Notes: generated by a model not told the origin, from the sequence alone. Numbered from the stretch's first letter, positions 54,987-63,900 are shown. The stretch: DNA of 64,000 bases from Novosphingobium sp. Fuku2-ISO-50 (GCF_001519055.1 NZ_KQ954287.1:264820-328819); one strand, 5' to 3'. Numbers and translations: made by a program.

Positions 54987-55421
54987 TTACCAGGTGCCGG
55001 TGTTGGGCATGCTGGCCCAGGGCTCGGCCGGTTCAAGCCGCCCGTCCTGCAGCAGTTCGACCGAAATGCCGTCGGGCGATTTCACGAAAGCCATGTGTCC
55101 GTCGCGCGGAGGGCGATGAACGATGTGGCCGGCGGCGGCGATGCGCGCGCAGGTTTCGTAGATATTGTCGACCTGAAACGCGAGATGGCCAAAGTTGCGA
55201 CCGCTGCCATAGACTTCGGCGCTGCCGTCCGCCGGCGGCCAGTTATAGGTCAATTCGACTTCGGCCACGCCTTCCTGCCCCGGCGCGGCAAGAAAAATCA
55301 GCGTGAAACGACCCGCTTCGCTGTCAAAGCGACGCACTTCGTCCAGTCCGATCAGGCGAAAAAAGGCGATCGTGGCATCCGGGTCGGTGATCCGGATCAT
55401 GGAATGGAGGAACTTGGTCAC
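54987..55421 (-). CDS. VOC/glyoxalase-family protein
   Basis: The 144-residue protein has the two beta-alpha-beta-beta-beta modules of the vicinal-oxygen-chelate fold: HSMIRITDPDATIAFFRLIG, EVELTYNW, NFGHLAFQVDNIYETCARIA and SPDGISVELLQDG. Residues His (HSMIRI), Glu (EVELTYN), His (GHLAF) and Glu (ISVELLQ) fit the metal set of lactoylglutathione lyase. GTG at 55421 is used as start. A 16-bp palindrome lies 32 bp upstream. Confidence 0.85.
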   Translation of the reverse strand: MTKFLHSMIRITDPDATIAFFRLIGLDEVRRFDSEAGRFTLIFLAAPGQEGVAEVELTYNWPPADGSAEVYGSGRNFGHLAFQVDNIYETCARIAAAGHIVHRPPRDGHMAFVKSPDGISVELLQDGRLEPAEPWASMPNTGTW

Positions 55422-55452
55422 GGCACGTCCTCTGGCAAGGCGGTGATGGGAA

Positions 55453-55468
55453 CGGTCCGAACGGACCG
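55453..55468. promoter_or_regulatory. Palindrome CGGTCCGAACGGACCG upstream of the VOC gene
   Basis: The two 7-bp arms are perfect inverted copies separated by AA. The site starts 32 bp upstream of the GTG, which suits an operator or a small hairpin in the leader. Confidence 0.4.
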
Positions 55469-55483
55469 CGCCATGCCAGAATA

Positions 55484-55514
55484 GAGGGGGGCGCGCGGAT
55501 TGGCACCCCCCCTC
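55484..55514 (-). terminator. Terminator-like hairpin after the TorF gene
   Basis: GAGGGGGG (55484-55491) and CCCCCCTC (55507-55514) form an 8-bp GC stem with a 15-base loop, 15 bp past the TorF stop codon on the minus strand. Confidence 0.5.
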
Positions 55515-55528
55515 GTGCAGGATTTGAA

Positions 55529-56362
55529 TCAGAACGAGGCTGTCAGCGAAATGACCGCGACCGGCTTGCCCATGCGGTAAAAGGCATCGAGCTTGAGCGG
55601 ATCGACCCCGCCGGCGCCATCCGAGGCAAGCCCGGATTTCGCGAAATCGCTGTGGCTGATGTCGGTGCCGACCAGCGACAGGTCGAGCCCCAGATTTTTC
55701 CATTTCACCGTCGCGCCGACCGTATAGTCGAAATAGGGCCGGCCATAGTCGAGCCCGCCGCCGGTATGGGCGAGATGCGAATGCAGGCTGATCGGCGTAT
55801 GGGGGATCGAGCCCGACAATTCGCCATAGACGTAAAGGTTCGAACGCGACGGCGATGACACGTTATAATCGAAAACCTTTTGCGCCGGGGCAAAGGCGCC
55901 GCCGATCTTGCCCGTGATCGGGCCCAGCGTTTCCGACAGCGAGCCATAGATCTCGTAGAAATTACCGTTGGGCGCACCGGCAAAGATATAGCCGTACAAC
56001 CCGCCGTCAACGGTGATCCCGCTCTTGCCGAGGGCATGGGTATAGCCGCCATAGACGTCGAGTTCGGTTCCGCCGATATTGACCGGGCTGTTTCCGGCAG
56101 ACGCGCTCGACCCCCAGGTCGAAACGTAGAAACCCGAAGCATGGGCGACGGTTATCGCGCCCTGGATCACCGGCCGGTTGTCCGATTGCGCAATACCGCG
56201 ATAACGGTATTGGCTGGCCACCGCCGCACTGCCGGTTATAGTCCAGTCACCAGGAGGTGCTGTCGGATTGCTGTCAGCAAATGCCTGCGACGGCAAAATT
56301 GCAGTAAATGCGATACACATCGACAAAATGGACAGTGATTTCGCCGTCATACGCTTTTTCAT
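55529..56362 (-). CDS. TorF-family putative porin
   Basis: The 277-residue protein has a signal peptide (KSLSILSMCIAFTAILPSQA, cleaved after about residue 29 at AFA), then GDWTITGSAAVASQYRYRGI, the TorF hallmark near the mature N-terminus (WxxSxNxxxxSxYxxRG type), and repeated beta strands with GG/GLY turns (TELDVYGGYTHALGKSGITV; FDYTVGATVKWKNLGLDLSL). It ends AVISLTASF, a barrel-like terminus. ATG 56362 has AAGGGAAAG upstream. The solute is unknown. Confidence 0.83.
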   Translation of the reverse strand: MKKRMTAKSLSILSMCIAFTAILPSQAFADSNPTAPPGDWTITGSAAVASQYRYRGIAQSDNRPVIQGAITVAHASGFYVSTWGSSASAGNSPVNIGGTELDVYGGYTHALGKSGITVDGGLYGYIFAGAPNGNFYEIYGSLSETLGPITGKIGGAFAPAQKVFDYNVSSPSRSNLYVYGELSGSIPHTPISLHSHLAHTGGGLDYGRPYFDYTVGATVKWKNLGLDLSLVGTDISHSDFAKSGLASDGAGGVDPLKLDAFYRMGKPVAVISLTASF

Positions 56363-56668
56363 CTTTCCCTTATTTGTTCCCACAGTTTTCCTGTGGCGAA
56401 TCGGGGCTTTCGACTTGCATGATCCGATGCCCCTGTTCTTTCGCCAGAGCCCCTGTCCCGACCCTGAAGCGGAAACAAGACCAATCCCTCGTACCGTTGC
56501 GAGATTTGCACCATAAGTGACTTTTATGCACCACCCAATGATTGACTTAGCGTCACGCGATCGCCCCGAACACGGCAAACGTGGCGCGATGCCGACAAAT
56601 GCGCGCAAGGAACTTGCAACCGCAGGGCAAGCGCCCGATATGCACCACGCACAGTGAATCATCGGCCC
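56363..56668. other. 306-bp intergenic region between TorF and phosphatase genes
   Basis: No gene is seen. It holds a small hairpin (CCACAG 56380-56385 / CTGTGG 56391-56396) in the TorF leader and a direct repeat TGCACCA (56507-56513 and 56527-56533) with 20-bp spacing, two helical turns, which could be a binding site for a dimeric regulator of the divergent genes. Confidence 0.4.
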
Positions 56669-57475
56669 ATGCTCAACAAAATTCGCAATCTCTTTGCCCC
56701 GCAGCGGGCACCCGAATCCGGCAGCGCCATATCGCCAAGCAGTGTGCCCGCGAATCAGCGTGTCTATGCGATCGGCGACATCCATGGTCGGCTCGACTTG
56801 TTCGAGATGATCATCGCCAGAATCGAACAGGACGACAGCGCGCGGGCACCGGCTGATACCACCGTGATCCTGCTGGGCGATCTGGTCGACCGGGGGCCGG
56901 ACAGTGCGGGCGTGATCGCCGCCGCGCGCGACTGGGCCCGCCGTCGCAAAGTGCGCTTTCTGTCCGGCAATCATGAAGAGATGTTCCTCGCCTCGTTTGC
57001 CGACGAGGTCACCTTGCGCCATTTCCTGCGCCACGGCGGGCGCGAGACGCTGCTGAGCTATCCAATCACGCCCGAAGAATACGGACCGGTCACGCTCGAA
57101 GAGTTGCAGGTGCTGATGCGCGAACGCATCCCGGCGGAAGACATCGCCTTTCTCGAGAGCATGGAAGACCTGATCCGTATCGGCGACTATGTCTTTGTCC
57201 ATGCCGGAATCCGGGGCGGGATCGCGCTCGAAAACCAGAGCCGGGCAGACTTGCGCTGGATTCGCGCCGAATTCCTCGACGATCCGACCCCGCGCGATTT
57301 CACCGTGGTACATGGCCACACGATCACCTCCGAGCCGGAGCTTCACCCCTTTCGCATCGGCATCGACACCGGCGCCTTTGACAGCCATCGGCTGACCGCA
57401 ATCGGCCTCGAAGGAACCGAGCGCTGGCTGGTGGTCGCCGAAGGACCAGGCGCGAACGAGAATGCGCCCGCCTGA
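56669..57475 (+). CDS. PPP-family metallophosphatase (serine/threonine phosphatase-like)
   Basis: The 268-residue protein has the complete PPP metal-site set: AIGDIHGRLDLF (GDxHG), LLGDLVDRGPDS (GDxVDRG), FLSGNHEEMF (GNHE), FVHAGIRGGI and VVHGHTITSEP. This matches bacterial PrpA/PrpB-type protein phosphatases and diadenosine-tetraphosphatase-like enzymes. A GTG at 56654 is an alternative start; neither has a clear ribosome site. It is convergent with mtgA across a tandem repeat. Confidence 0.88.
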   Translation: MLNKIRNLFAPQRAPESGSAISPSSVPANQRVYAIGDIHGRLDLFEMIIARIEQDDSARAPADTTVILLGDLVDRGPDSAGVIAAARDWARRRKVRFLSGNHEEMFLASFADEVTLRHFLRHGGRETLLSYPITPEEYGPVTLEELQVLMRERIPAEDIAFLESMEDLIRIGDYVFVHAGIRGGIALENQSRADLRWIRAEFLDDPTPRDFTVVHGHTITSEPELHPFRIGIDTGAFDSHRLTAIGLEGTERWLVVAEGPGANENAPA

Positions 57476-57490
57476 CTGTCAATTACAGGC

Positions 57491-57558
57491 GCGCTTCAAT
57501 TGTAAACGCGCTTCAATTGTAAACGCGCTTCAATTGTAAACGCGCTTCAATTGTAAAC
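57491..57558. repeat. Four exact 17-bp tandem repeats at the mtgA 3-prime end
   Basis: GCGCTTCAATTGTAAAC is repeated four times without spacer (57491, 57508, 57525, 57542). The last unit contains the mtgA stop codon (57547-57549). The unit is not a multiple of 3 and carries the CAATTG palindrome, so copy number can change without altering the protein except at its last codons. Confidence 0.85.
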
Positions 57559-58287
57559 ACAGGCGTCATAATCGCCGCGCACCACGCCTTCGCGCGCGGC
57601 GATGACATTGCCGTGGCGGCGCACGCGTCCGGTCGCGCCGACCACCGCGCGCACTTTGGGCTGGGGAAAGGCAGCCGCGATTCGCGCCGCTTCCAGCGTG
57701 GACAGCCCCGCTGCGGGCTTGCCGAAATAGCGCTGCGCCCCGGCTTCGACGCCATAAGTGCCGATGCCGGTTTCCGCCACGTTCAGATAGACTTCCATGA
57801 TCCGGCGCTTGCCCCAGATCGCCTCGATCAGAATCGTGTACCAGGCCTCCAGCGCCTTGCGCAGATAACCGCCGCCCTGCCACAGAAAGGTGTTCTTGGC
57901 GGTCTGCTGGCTGATCGTCGAGCCGCCGCGAATCCGCCCGCCTTCCTGATTGCGTTGCCAGGCGGCGAGCATCGCATCCTGATCAAAGCCGATATGGCGG
58001 CAGAACCTGGCATCCTCGCCCGCGATCGCGGCGTCGACCATGGTGCGGTTTATCCGGTTGATCGGCACCCATTGCCGCGTGTCGCCATTGTGGTCGAACA
58101 GCATGGTATAAGTAAACGGCACCGGCACGAACTTGTAGATCACCACTTGCGCAAGACTCAGCGCGACAAAGGCGAGCACCAGCCGCATGACGATCGCGCC
58201 GATCCGACCGATCGCGCCGCCCGCGCGCCGACGCCCGACAGGCTGTGCCGGACGCTCGTTGCGCAGGCCATCCCATTCCTGATTCAT
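57547..58287 (-). CDS. mtgA: Monofunctional peptidoglycan glycosyltransferase
   Basis: The 246-residue protein has an N-terminal membrane helix (IVMRLVLAFVALSLAQVVIY), then the GT51 motifs: IAGEDARFCRHIGFD (catalytic Glu), RGGSTISQQTAKNTFLW, KRRIMEVYLNVAETGIGTYG and EAARIAAAFPQPKVRA. It polymerises lipid II into glycan strands at the inner membrane. The length matches MtgA, and no transpeptidase domain is present. Its C-terminal three codons lie in the tandem repeat. Confidence 0.93.
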   Translation of the reverse strand: MNQEWDGLRNERPAQPVGRRRAGGAIGRIGAIVMRLVLAFVALSLAQVVIYKFVPVPFTYTMLFDHNGDTRQWVPINRINRTMVDAAIAGEDARFCRHIGFDQDAMLAAWQRNQEGGRIRGGSTISQQTAKNTFLWQGGGYLRKALEAWYTILIEAIWGKRRIMEVYLNVAETGIGTYGVEAGAQRYFGKPAAGLSTLEAARIAAAFPQPKVRAVVGATGRVRRHGNVIAAREGVVRGDYDACVYN

Positions 58288-58366
58288 CGCCGCCCGATCA
58301 TCCGCATCGGGCCACTAGAACCGATTCGCCGCCAGGTTGCAACCGGCCTGCTCAAAACCCGATATT

Positions 58367-59269
58367 TCAGAGCGCGGGCAGCAAATGGCGTTCGCCGGCA
58401 ATGTGCTGAATCGCCTTTTGCAGCTTTTCAAAGGCGCGCACTTCGATCTGGCGCACGCGTTCGCGGCTGACGTTGTAGACCTGGCTCAGCTCTTCGAGCG
58501 TCTTGGGCTCGTCGATCAGGCGCCGGTCGGTCAGGATGTGGCGTTCGCGCTCGTTCAGGCTGCCCATCGCTTCGACCAGCAAGCCGTGGCGCATCTGCGC
58601 CTCTTGCGTCTCGGCGACGGTTTCGTCTTGCAAGGGGCGATCATCGGCCAGCCAGTCCTGCCACGATCCTTCGCCGTCTTCGCGCACCGAGACGTTGAGG
58701 CTGGCATCGCCACCCATCATCATCCGCCGGTTCATCGAAACCACGTCGGCTTCGGGCACGCCAAGATCGGTGGCGATCTTTTTCACATCGTCGGGATGAA
58801 GATCGCTGTCCTCGAACGCTTCGAGATTCTTCTTCATCCGGCGCAGATTGAAAAACAGCTTCTTCTGCGAAGCGGTCGTGCCCATTTTCACGAGCGACCA
58901 GCTGCGCAGGATGAATTCCTGGATCGACGCCTTGATCCACCACATCGCATACGTCGCAAGGCGGAAACCGCGCTCGGGGTCGAATTTCTTGACCCCCTGC
59001 ATCAGCCCGATGTTGCCTTCGGAGATCAGCTCCGAAACCGGCAGGCCATAGCCGCGATAGCCCATCGCGATCTTGGCCACGAGTCGCAGATGGCTGGTGA
59101 CCAGTTGCGCGGCGGCTTGGGGATCACCATGTTCCTGATAGCGTTTGGCAAGCATGTATTCGGTTTCCGCCGTCAGCAGCGGAAACTTTCGGATTTCCGA
59201 CATATAGCGGTTGAGGCTGGCTTCACCCGCAAGCGCGGGGACCGTCAGCGCCTTGTTCGTATCACGCAC
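58367..59269 (-). CDS. rpoH: Heat-shock sigma factor RpoH (sigma-32)
   Basis: The 300-residue sigma factor has region 2 (HLRLVAKIAMGYRGYGLPVS, EGNIGLMQGVKKFDPERGFR, YAMWWIKASIQEFILRSW), the RpoH box QKKLFFNLRR and region 4 (LNERERHILTDRRLIDEPKT, ELSQVYNVSRERVRQIEVRA). It directs RNA polymerase to heat-shock promoters. The GTG start has AAAGGA upstream; an ATG six bases earlier runs into a stop. Confidence 0.95.
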   Translation of the reverse strand: MRDTNKALTVPALAGEASLNRYMSEIRKFPLLTAETEYMLAKRYQEHGDPQAAAQLVTSHLRLVAKIAMGYRGYGLPVSELISEGNIGLMQGVKKFDPERGFRLATYAMWWIKASIQEFILRSWSLVKMGTTASQKKLFFNLRRMKKNLEAFEDSDLHPDDVKKIATDLGVPEADVVSMNRRMMMGGDASLNVSVREDGEGSWQDWLADDRPLQDETVAETQEAQMRHGLLVEAMGSLNERERHILTDRRLIDEPKTLEELSQVYNVSRERVRQIEVRAFEKLQKAIQHIAGERHLLPAL

Positions 59270-59454
59270 CGGACATTCCTTTCGAGAGCGTCAGTACCTC
59301 TTGGCAACAACCCCTAATGGGCGTCGTGCGGCGGGACCACACAAGATTTCTACTCGGTTTCAAACAACAACTGAACTTCAAAATGCTGCATTCCGTAAGG
59401 TTTCCATCCGCAGCGGAGCCGCGCAAGACGTACTTTGGTGGTGCGCGGCGCCAT

Positions 59455-60399
59455 TCAGAACCCCAGTTCGACAAGCAGCTGTTCCATGTCGACCGGCGTC
59501 GCGCTGGTGAAATGCAGCGCCCGACCGTCGATCGGATGGGCAAACCCCAGTTCCGCCGCATGCAGGGCCTGCCGCCGGAAATCGAGGCGGGCGAGAATCG
59601 GGCGCAATCGGGAAGGGCATCGTCCATAGACAGGATCGCCCAATAGCGAATGACCGATTGACGCAAGGTGAACGCGCACCTGATGGGTTCGCCCGGTTTC
59701 CAGGCGGCATTCGACCAGCGCCGCGCCATCGAGCGCTTTCAGCGTGCGGTAATGCGTCACGGCGTGTTTGCCGCGCCCTTCTTCGACCAGGGCCATCTTC
59801 TTGCGATCATGCGACGATCGCGCGATGCTTGCGCGAATCGTGCCTGCGGGCGGCATCGGCACTCCGGCGGTGATCGCACGATAGGCGCGCATGATCGAAT
59901 GGTCGGCAAACTGGCGCGCCAGCCCTTCGTGCGCGGCATCGGTCTTGGCCACGACGAGCAGCCCGGACGTATCCTTGTCGATCCGATGGACGATTCCCGG
60001 CCGCGCCACCCCGCCGATTCCCGACAGTTGCCCCCGGCAATGATGCAACAGCGCATTGACCAGAGTCCCGTCGGGATTTCCGGCGGCGGGATGGACCACC
60101 AGCCCTGCCGGCTTGTCCACCACGATCAGCGCATCGTCTTCATAGGCGATGACCAGCGGGATGTCCTGCGCCTCCGCCTCGGCGGCGGTGGCGGCGGGCA
60201 CCGCGATCGTCCAGACGCTGCCCGCCGCGACTTTGGCCGAAGCCTGTGCCACCGGGCGTCCGTCGAGCATGACCGCACCTTCGCCGATCAAGGCCTTGAC
60301 GCGTTCGCGCGACAGCGCCGAGGCATCGGCGAGCGCCTTGTCGAGCCGCTGGCCGCCATCGGCGATCGTGCCGGTCAGGATCTGTGTCTGTGCCCCCAT
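59455..60399 (-). CDS. rluD: 23S rRNA pseudouridine synthase RluD
   Basis: The 314-residue protein has an S4 RNA-binding domain (RLDKALADASALSRERVKAL) and a catalytic domain with HRIDKDTSGLLVVAKT (the catalytic Asp), KPAGLVVHPAAGNPDGTLVN and LETGRTHQVRVHLASIGH. RluD makes pseudouridines 1911, 1915 and 1917 of 23S rRNA. It lies upstream of rpoH on the same strand, an arrangement frequent in alphaproteobacteria. Confidence 0.92.
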   Translation of the reverse strand: MGAQTQILTGTIADGGQRLDKALADASALSRERVKALIGEGAVMLDGRPVAQASAKVAAGSVWTIAVPAATAAEAEAQDIPLVIAYEDDALIVVDKPAGLVVHPAAGNPDGTLVNALLHHCRGQLSGIGGVARPGIVHRIDKDTSGLLVVAKTDAAHEGLARQFADHSIMRAYRAITAGVPMPPAGTIRASIARSSHDRKKMALVEEGRGKHAVTHYRTLKALDGAALVECRLETGRTHQVRVHLASIGHSLLGDPVYGRCPSRLRPILARLDFRRQALHAAELGFAHPIDGRALHFTSATPVDMEQLLVELGF

Positions 60400-60515
60400 T
60401 GTGCCTTGCGATATGGAGCATATCGCGGGGCTGACAAGAGGGCAGGCAAGAAGGCAGGCAAGAGCGGGGCGCCAAGAAGGTGGTCTGACCCCATGTTCGG
60501 GGCTACAATCGGGGA

Positions 60516-60911
60516 ATGCCGATTTGCATCACCGCCGGGGCGCTGGACACGATCAGGACCGAAGCGCGTCGTTGTCACCCGTGCGAGGCTTGCGGCATCC
60601 TGCTGGGGCAAGGCGACGCGATCGCCACGGCATGGCCCGCCGCCAATGTCGCCCCGCAGCCCGAGCGCCATTTCGAGATCGACCCCACAGCGCTGATCGC
60701 CGCGCACCGCGCCGCGCGGGCGGGCGGCCCGGCGGTTCTGGGCTATTTTCATTCGCACCCGACGGGCGCCGCCCACCCTTCGCCGACCGATGCCGCCATG
60801 GCCGCGCGCGACGGGCGGATCTGGGCCATTGTCGCCGGCGACGCCATCACGCTATGGCATGATAGCTTATCCGGTTTCGAACCGCTTTCCTATGACGTGG
60901 TTGCCGGTTAA
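60516..60911 (+). CDS. MPN/JAMM-type metallopeptidase (M67)
   Basis: The 131-residue protein is a single JAMM domain: catalytic Glu in CEACGILLG and the zinc motif HSHPTGAAHPSPTD, followed by WAIVAGDAITLW. Prokaryotic JAMM proteases remove ubiquitin-like or cysteine-sulfur-carrier tails, such as Mec+ from CysO-like proteins. No such partner is seen next to it. It is divergent from rluD. Confidence 0.88.
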   Translation: MPICITAGALDTIRTEARRCHPCEACGILLGQGDAIATAWPAANVAPQPERHFEIDPTALIAAHRAARAGGPAVLGYFHSHPTGAAHPSPTDAAMAARDGRIWAIVAGDAITLWHDSLSGFEPLSYDVVAG

Positions 60912-61004
60912 GGCGTAGGAGGATTGCGAGGGGGCGCAATCGATCGTGCCCTCCCGATTGAACTTTGCCGAACGCCAGACGATAAAAGGCCCCGACCCCG
61001 GATC

Positions 61005-61658
61005 ATGACCATCGCTTCGCTCGAACTTGCCAGCCTGCTCTGCTCGCGCCTGTGCCACGACATGTTGAGCCCGGTCGGCGCGCTGTCCAACGGCCTCGAA
61101 CTGCTTGCCGAGGAAAAAGACCCCGACATGCGCCAGCGCTGTTTCGAACTGCTCGAACAAAGCGCAAAGACATCGGCGGACAAATTGCGCTTTTTCCGCC
61201 TGGCATTCGGCGCAGGCGGCGGGTTTGGCGAAAGCATTCCGCTCAACGAGCCGCGCGCGGTGATCGATGCGCTGGTCGGCAACAATGGCCGGATCGCGGT
61301 CAACTGGGCGCTGGCGAGCGATTCGATGCCCAAATCCGCGATCAAGGTGCTGCTCAATCTTGCGCTGATCGGGATCGAGGCGCTGGTGCGCGGCGGCACG
61401 CTCGATATTGCCGCCGAAACGCGCCAGACCGACCACGGTCTCGCCAGCGAGATCGTGGTGCGCGCGTCGGGCGCGCGGATCGCGTTTGATCCGGCGGTCG
61501 GCCATGCGCTCGACGGCACGCTGCCGACCGATGCGCTGTCGAGCAAGACCGCGCCTGCCTACATGATCCAGCAATTGGCCGCAGACCTGGGCGGCGGACT
61601 GCAGATCCATGTGTCGACCGACACGCTGGTCATGGGCGCGGTGCTGCCCGCAGCGTGA
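61005..61658 (+). CDS. chpT: Histidine phosphotransferase ChpT
   Basis: The 217-residue protein has the phospho-accepting His at about residue 18 in SRLCHDMLSPVGALSNGLEL, followed by a helical dimerisation part and a degenerate HATPase-like domain (PAYMIQQLAADLGGGLQIHV). In Caulobacter ChpT passes phosphate from CckA to CtrA and CpdR, controlling the cell cycle. The ATG at 61005 gives the canonical N-terminus. Confidence 0.88.
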   Translation: MTIASLELASLLCSRLCHDMLSPVGALSNGLELLAEEKDPDMRQRCFELLEQSAKTSADKLRFFRLAFGAGGGFGESIPLNEPRAVIDALVGNNGRIAVNWALASDSMPKSAIKVLLNLALIGIEALVRGGTLDIAAETRQTDHGLASEIVVRASGARIAFDPAVGHALDGTLPTDALSSKTAPAYMIQQLAADLGGGLQIHVSTDTLVMGAVLPAA

Positions 61659-61698
61659 ATTTCAGCCGGGGCAGCCTCGCCATGAAAGCGATCCGCAC

Positions 61699-62403
61699 AT
61701 GAATCGCTGGCTCGTCCATCGCGAGGCCCCCTCGCCGAACTGGAACGAGCGCAAGCTGCCGGTCTCGATGGTCGTGCTGCATTATACGGGCATGCAAAGC
61801 GCGGAAGAGGCGCTCGATCGGCTGTGCGATCCGGCGGCAGAAGTGTCCGCCCATTACATGATCGACGAAGACGGCACGGTGATCCGGCTGGTCGACGAGG
61901 ACAAGCGGGCCTGGCACGCCGGGCGGTCGTACTGGCGCGGGGTCACCGACATCAATTCGGCCAGCATCGGCATCGAACTGGTCAATCCCGGACACGAATT
62001 CGGCTATCGCCCGTTCAGCGACGCGCAGATGGAATCGCTCGTCCCGCTGCTCGCCGACATTGTCCGACGCCACGGGATAAGCCCGGCCAACGTGATCGGC
62101 CATTCCGATGTCGCCCCGGCGCGCAAGACCGATCCGGGCGAACTGTTCGATTGGGACATGCTCGCGCGCTATCGCCTTGCGCTGGCCCGGCCCAGGCCCC
62201 GCATGCGCCTGATCTATGATAACGACGGCGCATTCTTCCTTGCGCTCGAACGGCTGGGCTATGACATTTCCGACGGTCCGGCGGCGATCCGCGCCTTTGA
62301 ACGCCGCTGGCGCCCGCACCGCATTACCGGCGAAATCGACGGGCAGATCGGCGCCTTGCTGTTCGAGCTGCTGATCGCGCGGGATCTGGGGCAGGATTGC
62401 TAA
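61699..62403 (+). CDS. N-acetylmuramoyl-L-alanine amidase, AmpD type
   Basis: The 234-residue protein has the amidase_2 fold with zinc ligands: His in MVVLHYTGMQ, GHSDVAPARKTDPGELFDW (His and downstream Asp), and KRAWHAGRSYWRG. It is followed by a small C-terminal part resembling a peptidoglycan-binding domain (LERLGYDISDGPAAIRAFER, then HRITGEIDG). It cuts the amide between MurNAc and the stem peptide in cell-wall recycling. No signal peptide is visible, as in cytoplasmic AmpD. It ends 27 bp before rnpB. Confidence 0.85.
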   Translation: MNRWLVHREAPSPNWNERKLPVSMVVLHYTGMQSAEEALDRLCDPAAEVSAHYMIDEDGTVIRLVDEDKRAWHAGRSYWRGVTDINSASIGIELVNPGHEFGYRPFSDAQMESLVPLLADIVRRHGISPANVIGHSDVAPARKTDPGELFDWDMLARYRLALARPRPRMRLIYDNDGAFFLALERLGYDISDGPAAIRAFERRWRPHRITGEIDGQIGALLFELLIARDLGQDC

Positions 62404-62430
62404 GGCCGCACCGGCCTGCTACGCGCTGGC

Positions 62431-62868
62431 CCGCCAGGGGGCCGGGCAGCCGCGTCATCGCTTTGTCGATGCCGAGGAAAGTCCGGGCTCCATGAAACAA
62501 GGGTGGCGGGTAACGCCCGCCGGCTCCGGACTTGCTCCGGGGTCAGGGAAAGTGCCACAGAGAACAGACCGCCAAACCGGAGCAATCCGGCGGCAAGGGT
62601 GAAACGGTGCGGTAAAAGCGCACCGCGCGCGCCGGTAACGGCCGCGGCACGGCAAACCCCACCCGGAGCAAGACCGAATAGGGGCGACGCGCCGGGGTAT
62701 CCGGCAGGCGGGTTTCACGCCAAGAGTCGAAAGGCTCTGCGCCGTCCGGGTTGGTTGCTTGAGCGTCGCAGCAATGCGCCGCCTAGAGGAATGGCTGCCC
62801 GTGCCGATACGGTCCGACAATCGGATACCGTCGGTGCGACAGAACCCGGCTTACAGGCCCCCTGGCAT
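62431..62868 (+). ncRNA. rnpB: RNase P RNA, bacterial type A
   Basis: The sequence has the conserved core GAGGAAAGTCCGGGCTCC (from 62474) and the 3-prime ACAGAACCCGGCTTA segment (62839-62853). The P1 helix is a perfect 10-bp pairing of CCAGGGGGCC (62434-62443) with GGCCCCCTGG (62856-62865), which fixes the ends. The central GC-rich stem-loops and the conserved AGAGTCGAAAGGCTC hairpin lie between. It is the catalytic RNA that matures tRNA 5-prime ends. The exact ends are approximate. Confidence 0.93.
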
Positions 62869-62922
62869 CCTTGGGCCGAAAGCGTTTTGCAAGCGCCGCG
62901 CCCGCTCGCTAGAAGGCGCCCC

Positions 62923-63900
62923 ATGGCCCATTCCCACGACCACGCGCACCATCATGACCACGACCATGGCCACCATCACGGGCATGGGCATGGGCATGGG
63001 CATGGAGGGCACGTTCACGCCCCGGCGAGCTTTGGCCGCGCCTTTGCCGTCGGCATTGCGCTCAACACCGGCTTTGTGGCGGTCGAGGCGATCTATGGCG
63101 TGCTGGCGGGGTCGATGGCGCTGGTCGCCGATGCCGGGCACAACTTGTCCGATGTGCTGGGCCTGCTGATTGCATGGAGCGCCGCCGTGCTCTCCGCGCG
63201 GCCCCCTTCGGCACGGTTTACCTATGGCCTGAAATCGAGCTCGATTCTGGCCGCGCTGGCCAATGCCGCGCTGCTGATGGTGGCGCTGGGCGCAATCACG
63301 CTGGAAACCTTTCGCCGCCTCGCCGACCCGCAGCCGATTGCCACCGGCCCGGTGATGATCGTCGCCGCGATCGGCATTGCCATCAATACCGCGACCGCGC
63401 TGATGTTCATGGGCGGGCGTCATCACGACATCAATCTGCGCGGCGCGTTTCTGCACATGGCGGGCGATGCGGCGGTTTCGGCCGGTGTGGTCGCGGCGGC
63501 TTTCGTGATCCGGTTGACCCATGCCTGGTGGATCGACCCGGCGGTCAGCCTGGCCATCGTCGCGCTGATCGGATGGAGCACCTGGGGGCTGGCGCGCGAT
63601 GCGCTGCACATGGGCCTGCTGGGCGTCCCGGCGGGGATCAGCGAGGAAAGGGTGCGCACGTTCCTGGGAAAGCAGGCCGGGGTAACGGCGGTCCACGATT
63701 TGCATATCTGGCCGATGAGCACGACCGAAACCGCGCTGACCGCGCATCTCGTCATCCCGGCGGGGCATCCGGGCGATGCGTTTCTTCACCGGCTAGCCGA
63801 TGCGCTCGATCATGATTTCGGCATCGGCCATGCGACCGTGCAGATCGAAATCGACGAACACGCCCACAACTGCGCGCTGATCAGCGAAAAGGTGGTTTGA
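62923..63900 (+). CDS. Cation diffusion facilitator exporter with His-rich N-terminus
   Basis: The 325-residue protein starts with a His-rich tail (HSHDHAHHHDHDHGHHHGHG) and has six membrane helices. The metal-site pattern is ALVADAGHNLSDVLGLLIAW (Asp/His) in TM2 and LHMAGDAAVSAGVVAAAFVI (His/Asp) in TM5, with a C-terminal cytoplasmic domain (TAVHDLHIWPMSTTETAL). This is the layout of CzcD/ZitB-type exporters of Zn, Co or Ni. It directly follows rnpB. Confidence 0.9.
   Translation: MAHSHDHAHHHDHDHGHHHGHGHGHGHGGHVHAPASFGRAFAVGIALNTGFVAVEAIYGVLAGSMALVADAGHNLSDVLGLLIAWSAAVLSARPPSARFTYGLKSSSILAALANAALLMVALGAITLETFRRLADPQPIATGPVMIVAAIGIAINTATALMFMGGRHHDINLRGAFLHMAGDAAVSAGVVAAAFVIRLTHAWWIDPAVSLAIVALIGWSTWGLARDALHMGLLGVPAGISEERVRTFLGKQAGVTAVHDLHIWPMSTTETALTAHLVIPAGHPGDAFLHRLADALDHDFGIGHATVQIEIDEHAHNCALISEKVV

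Noticed and set aside
57491..57558. Short direct repeats considered as a CRISPR array
   Set aside because: The 17-bp units have no spacers between them, so this is a simple tandem repeat.
62503..62922. In-frame N-terminal extension of the CDF exporter across the RNase P RNA
   Set aside because: The extension lies in rnpB, whose conserved core and P1 pairing are clear; the His-rich start at 62923 is the natural protein start.
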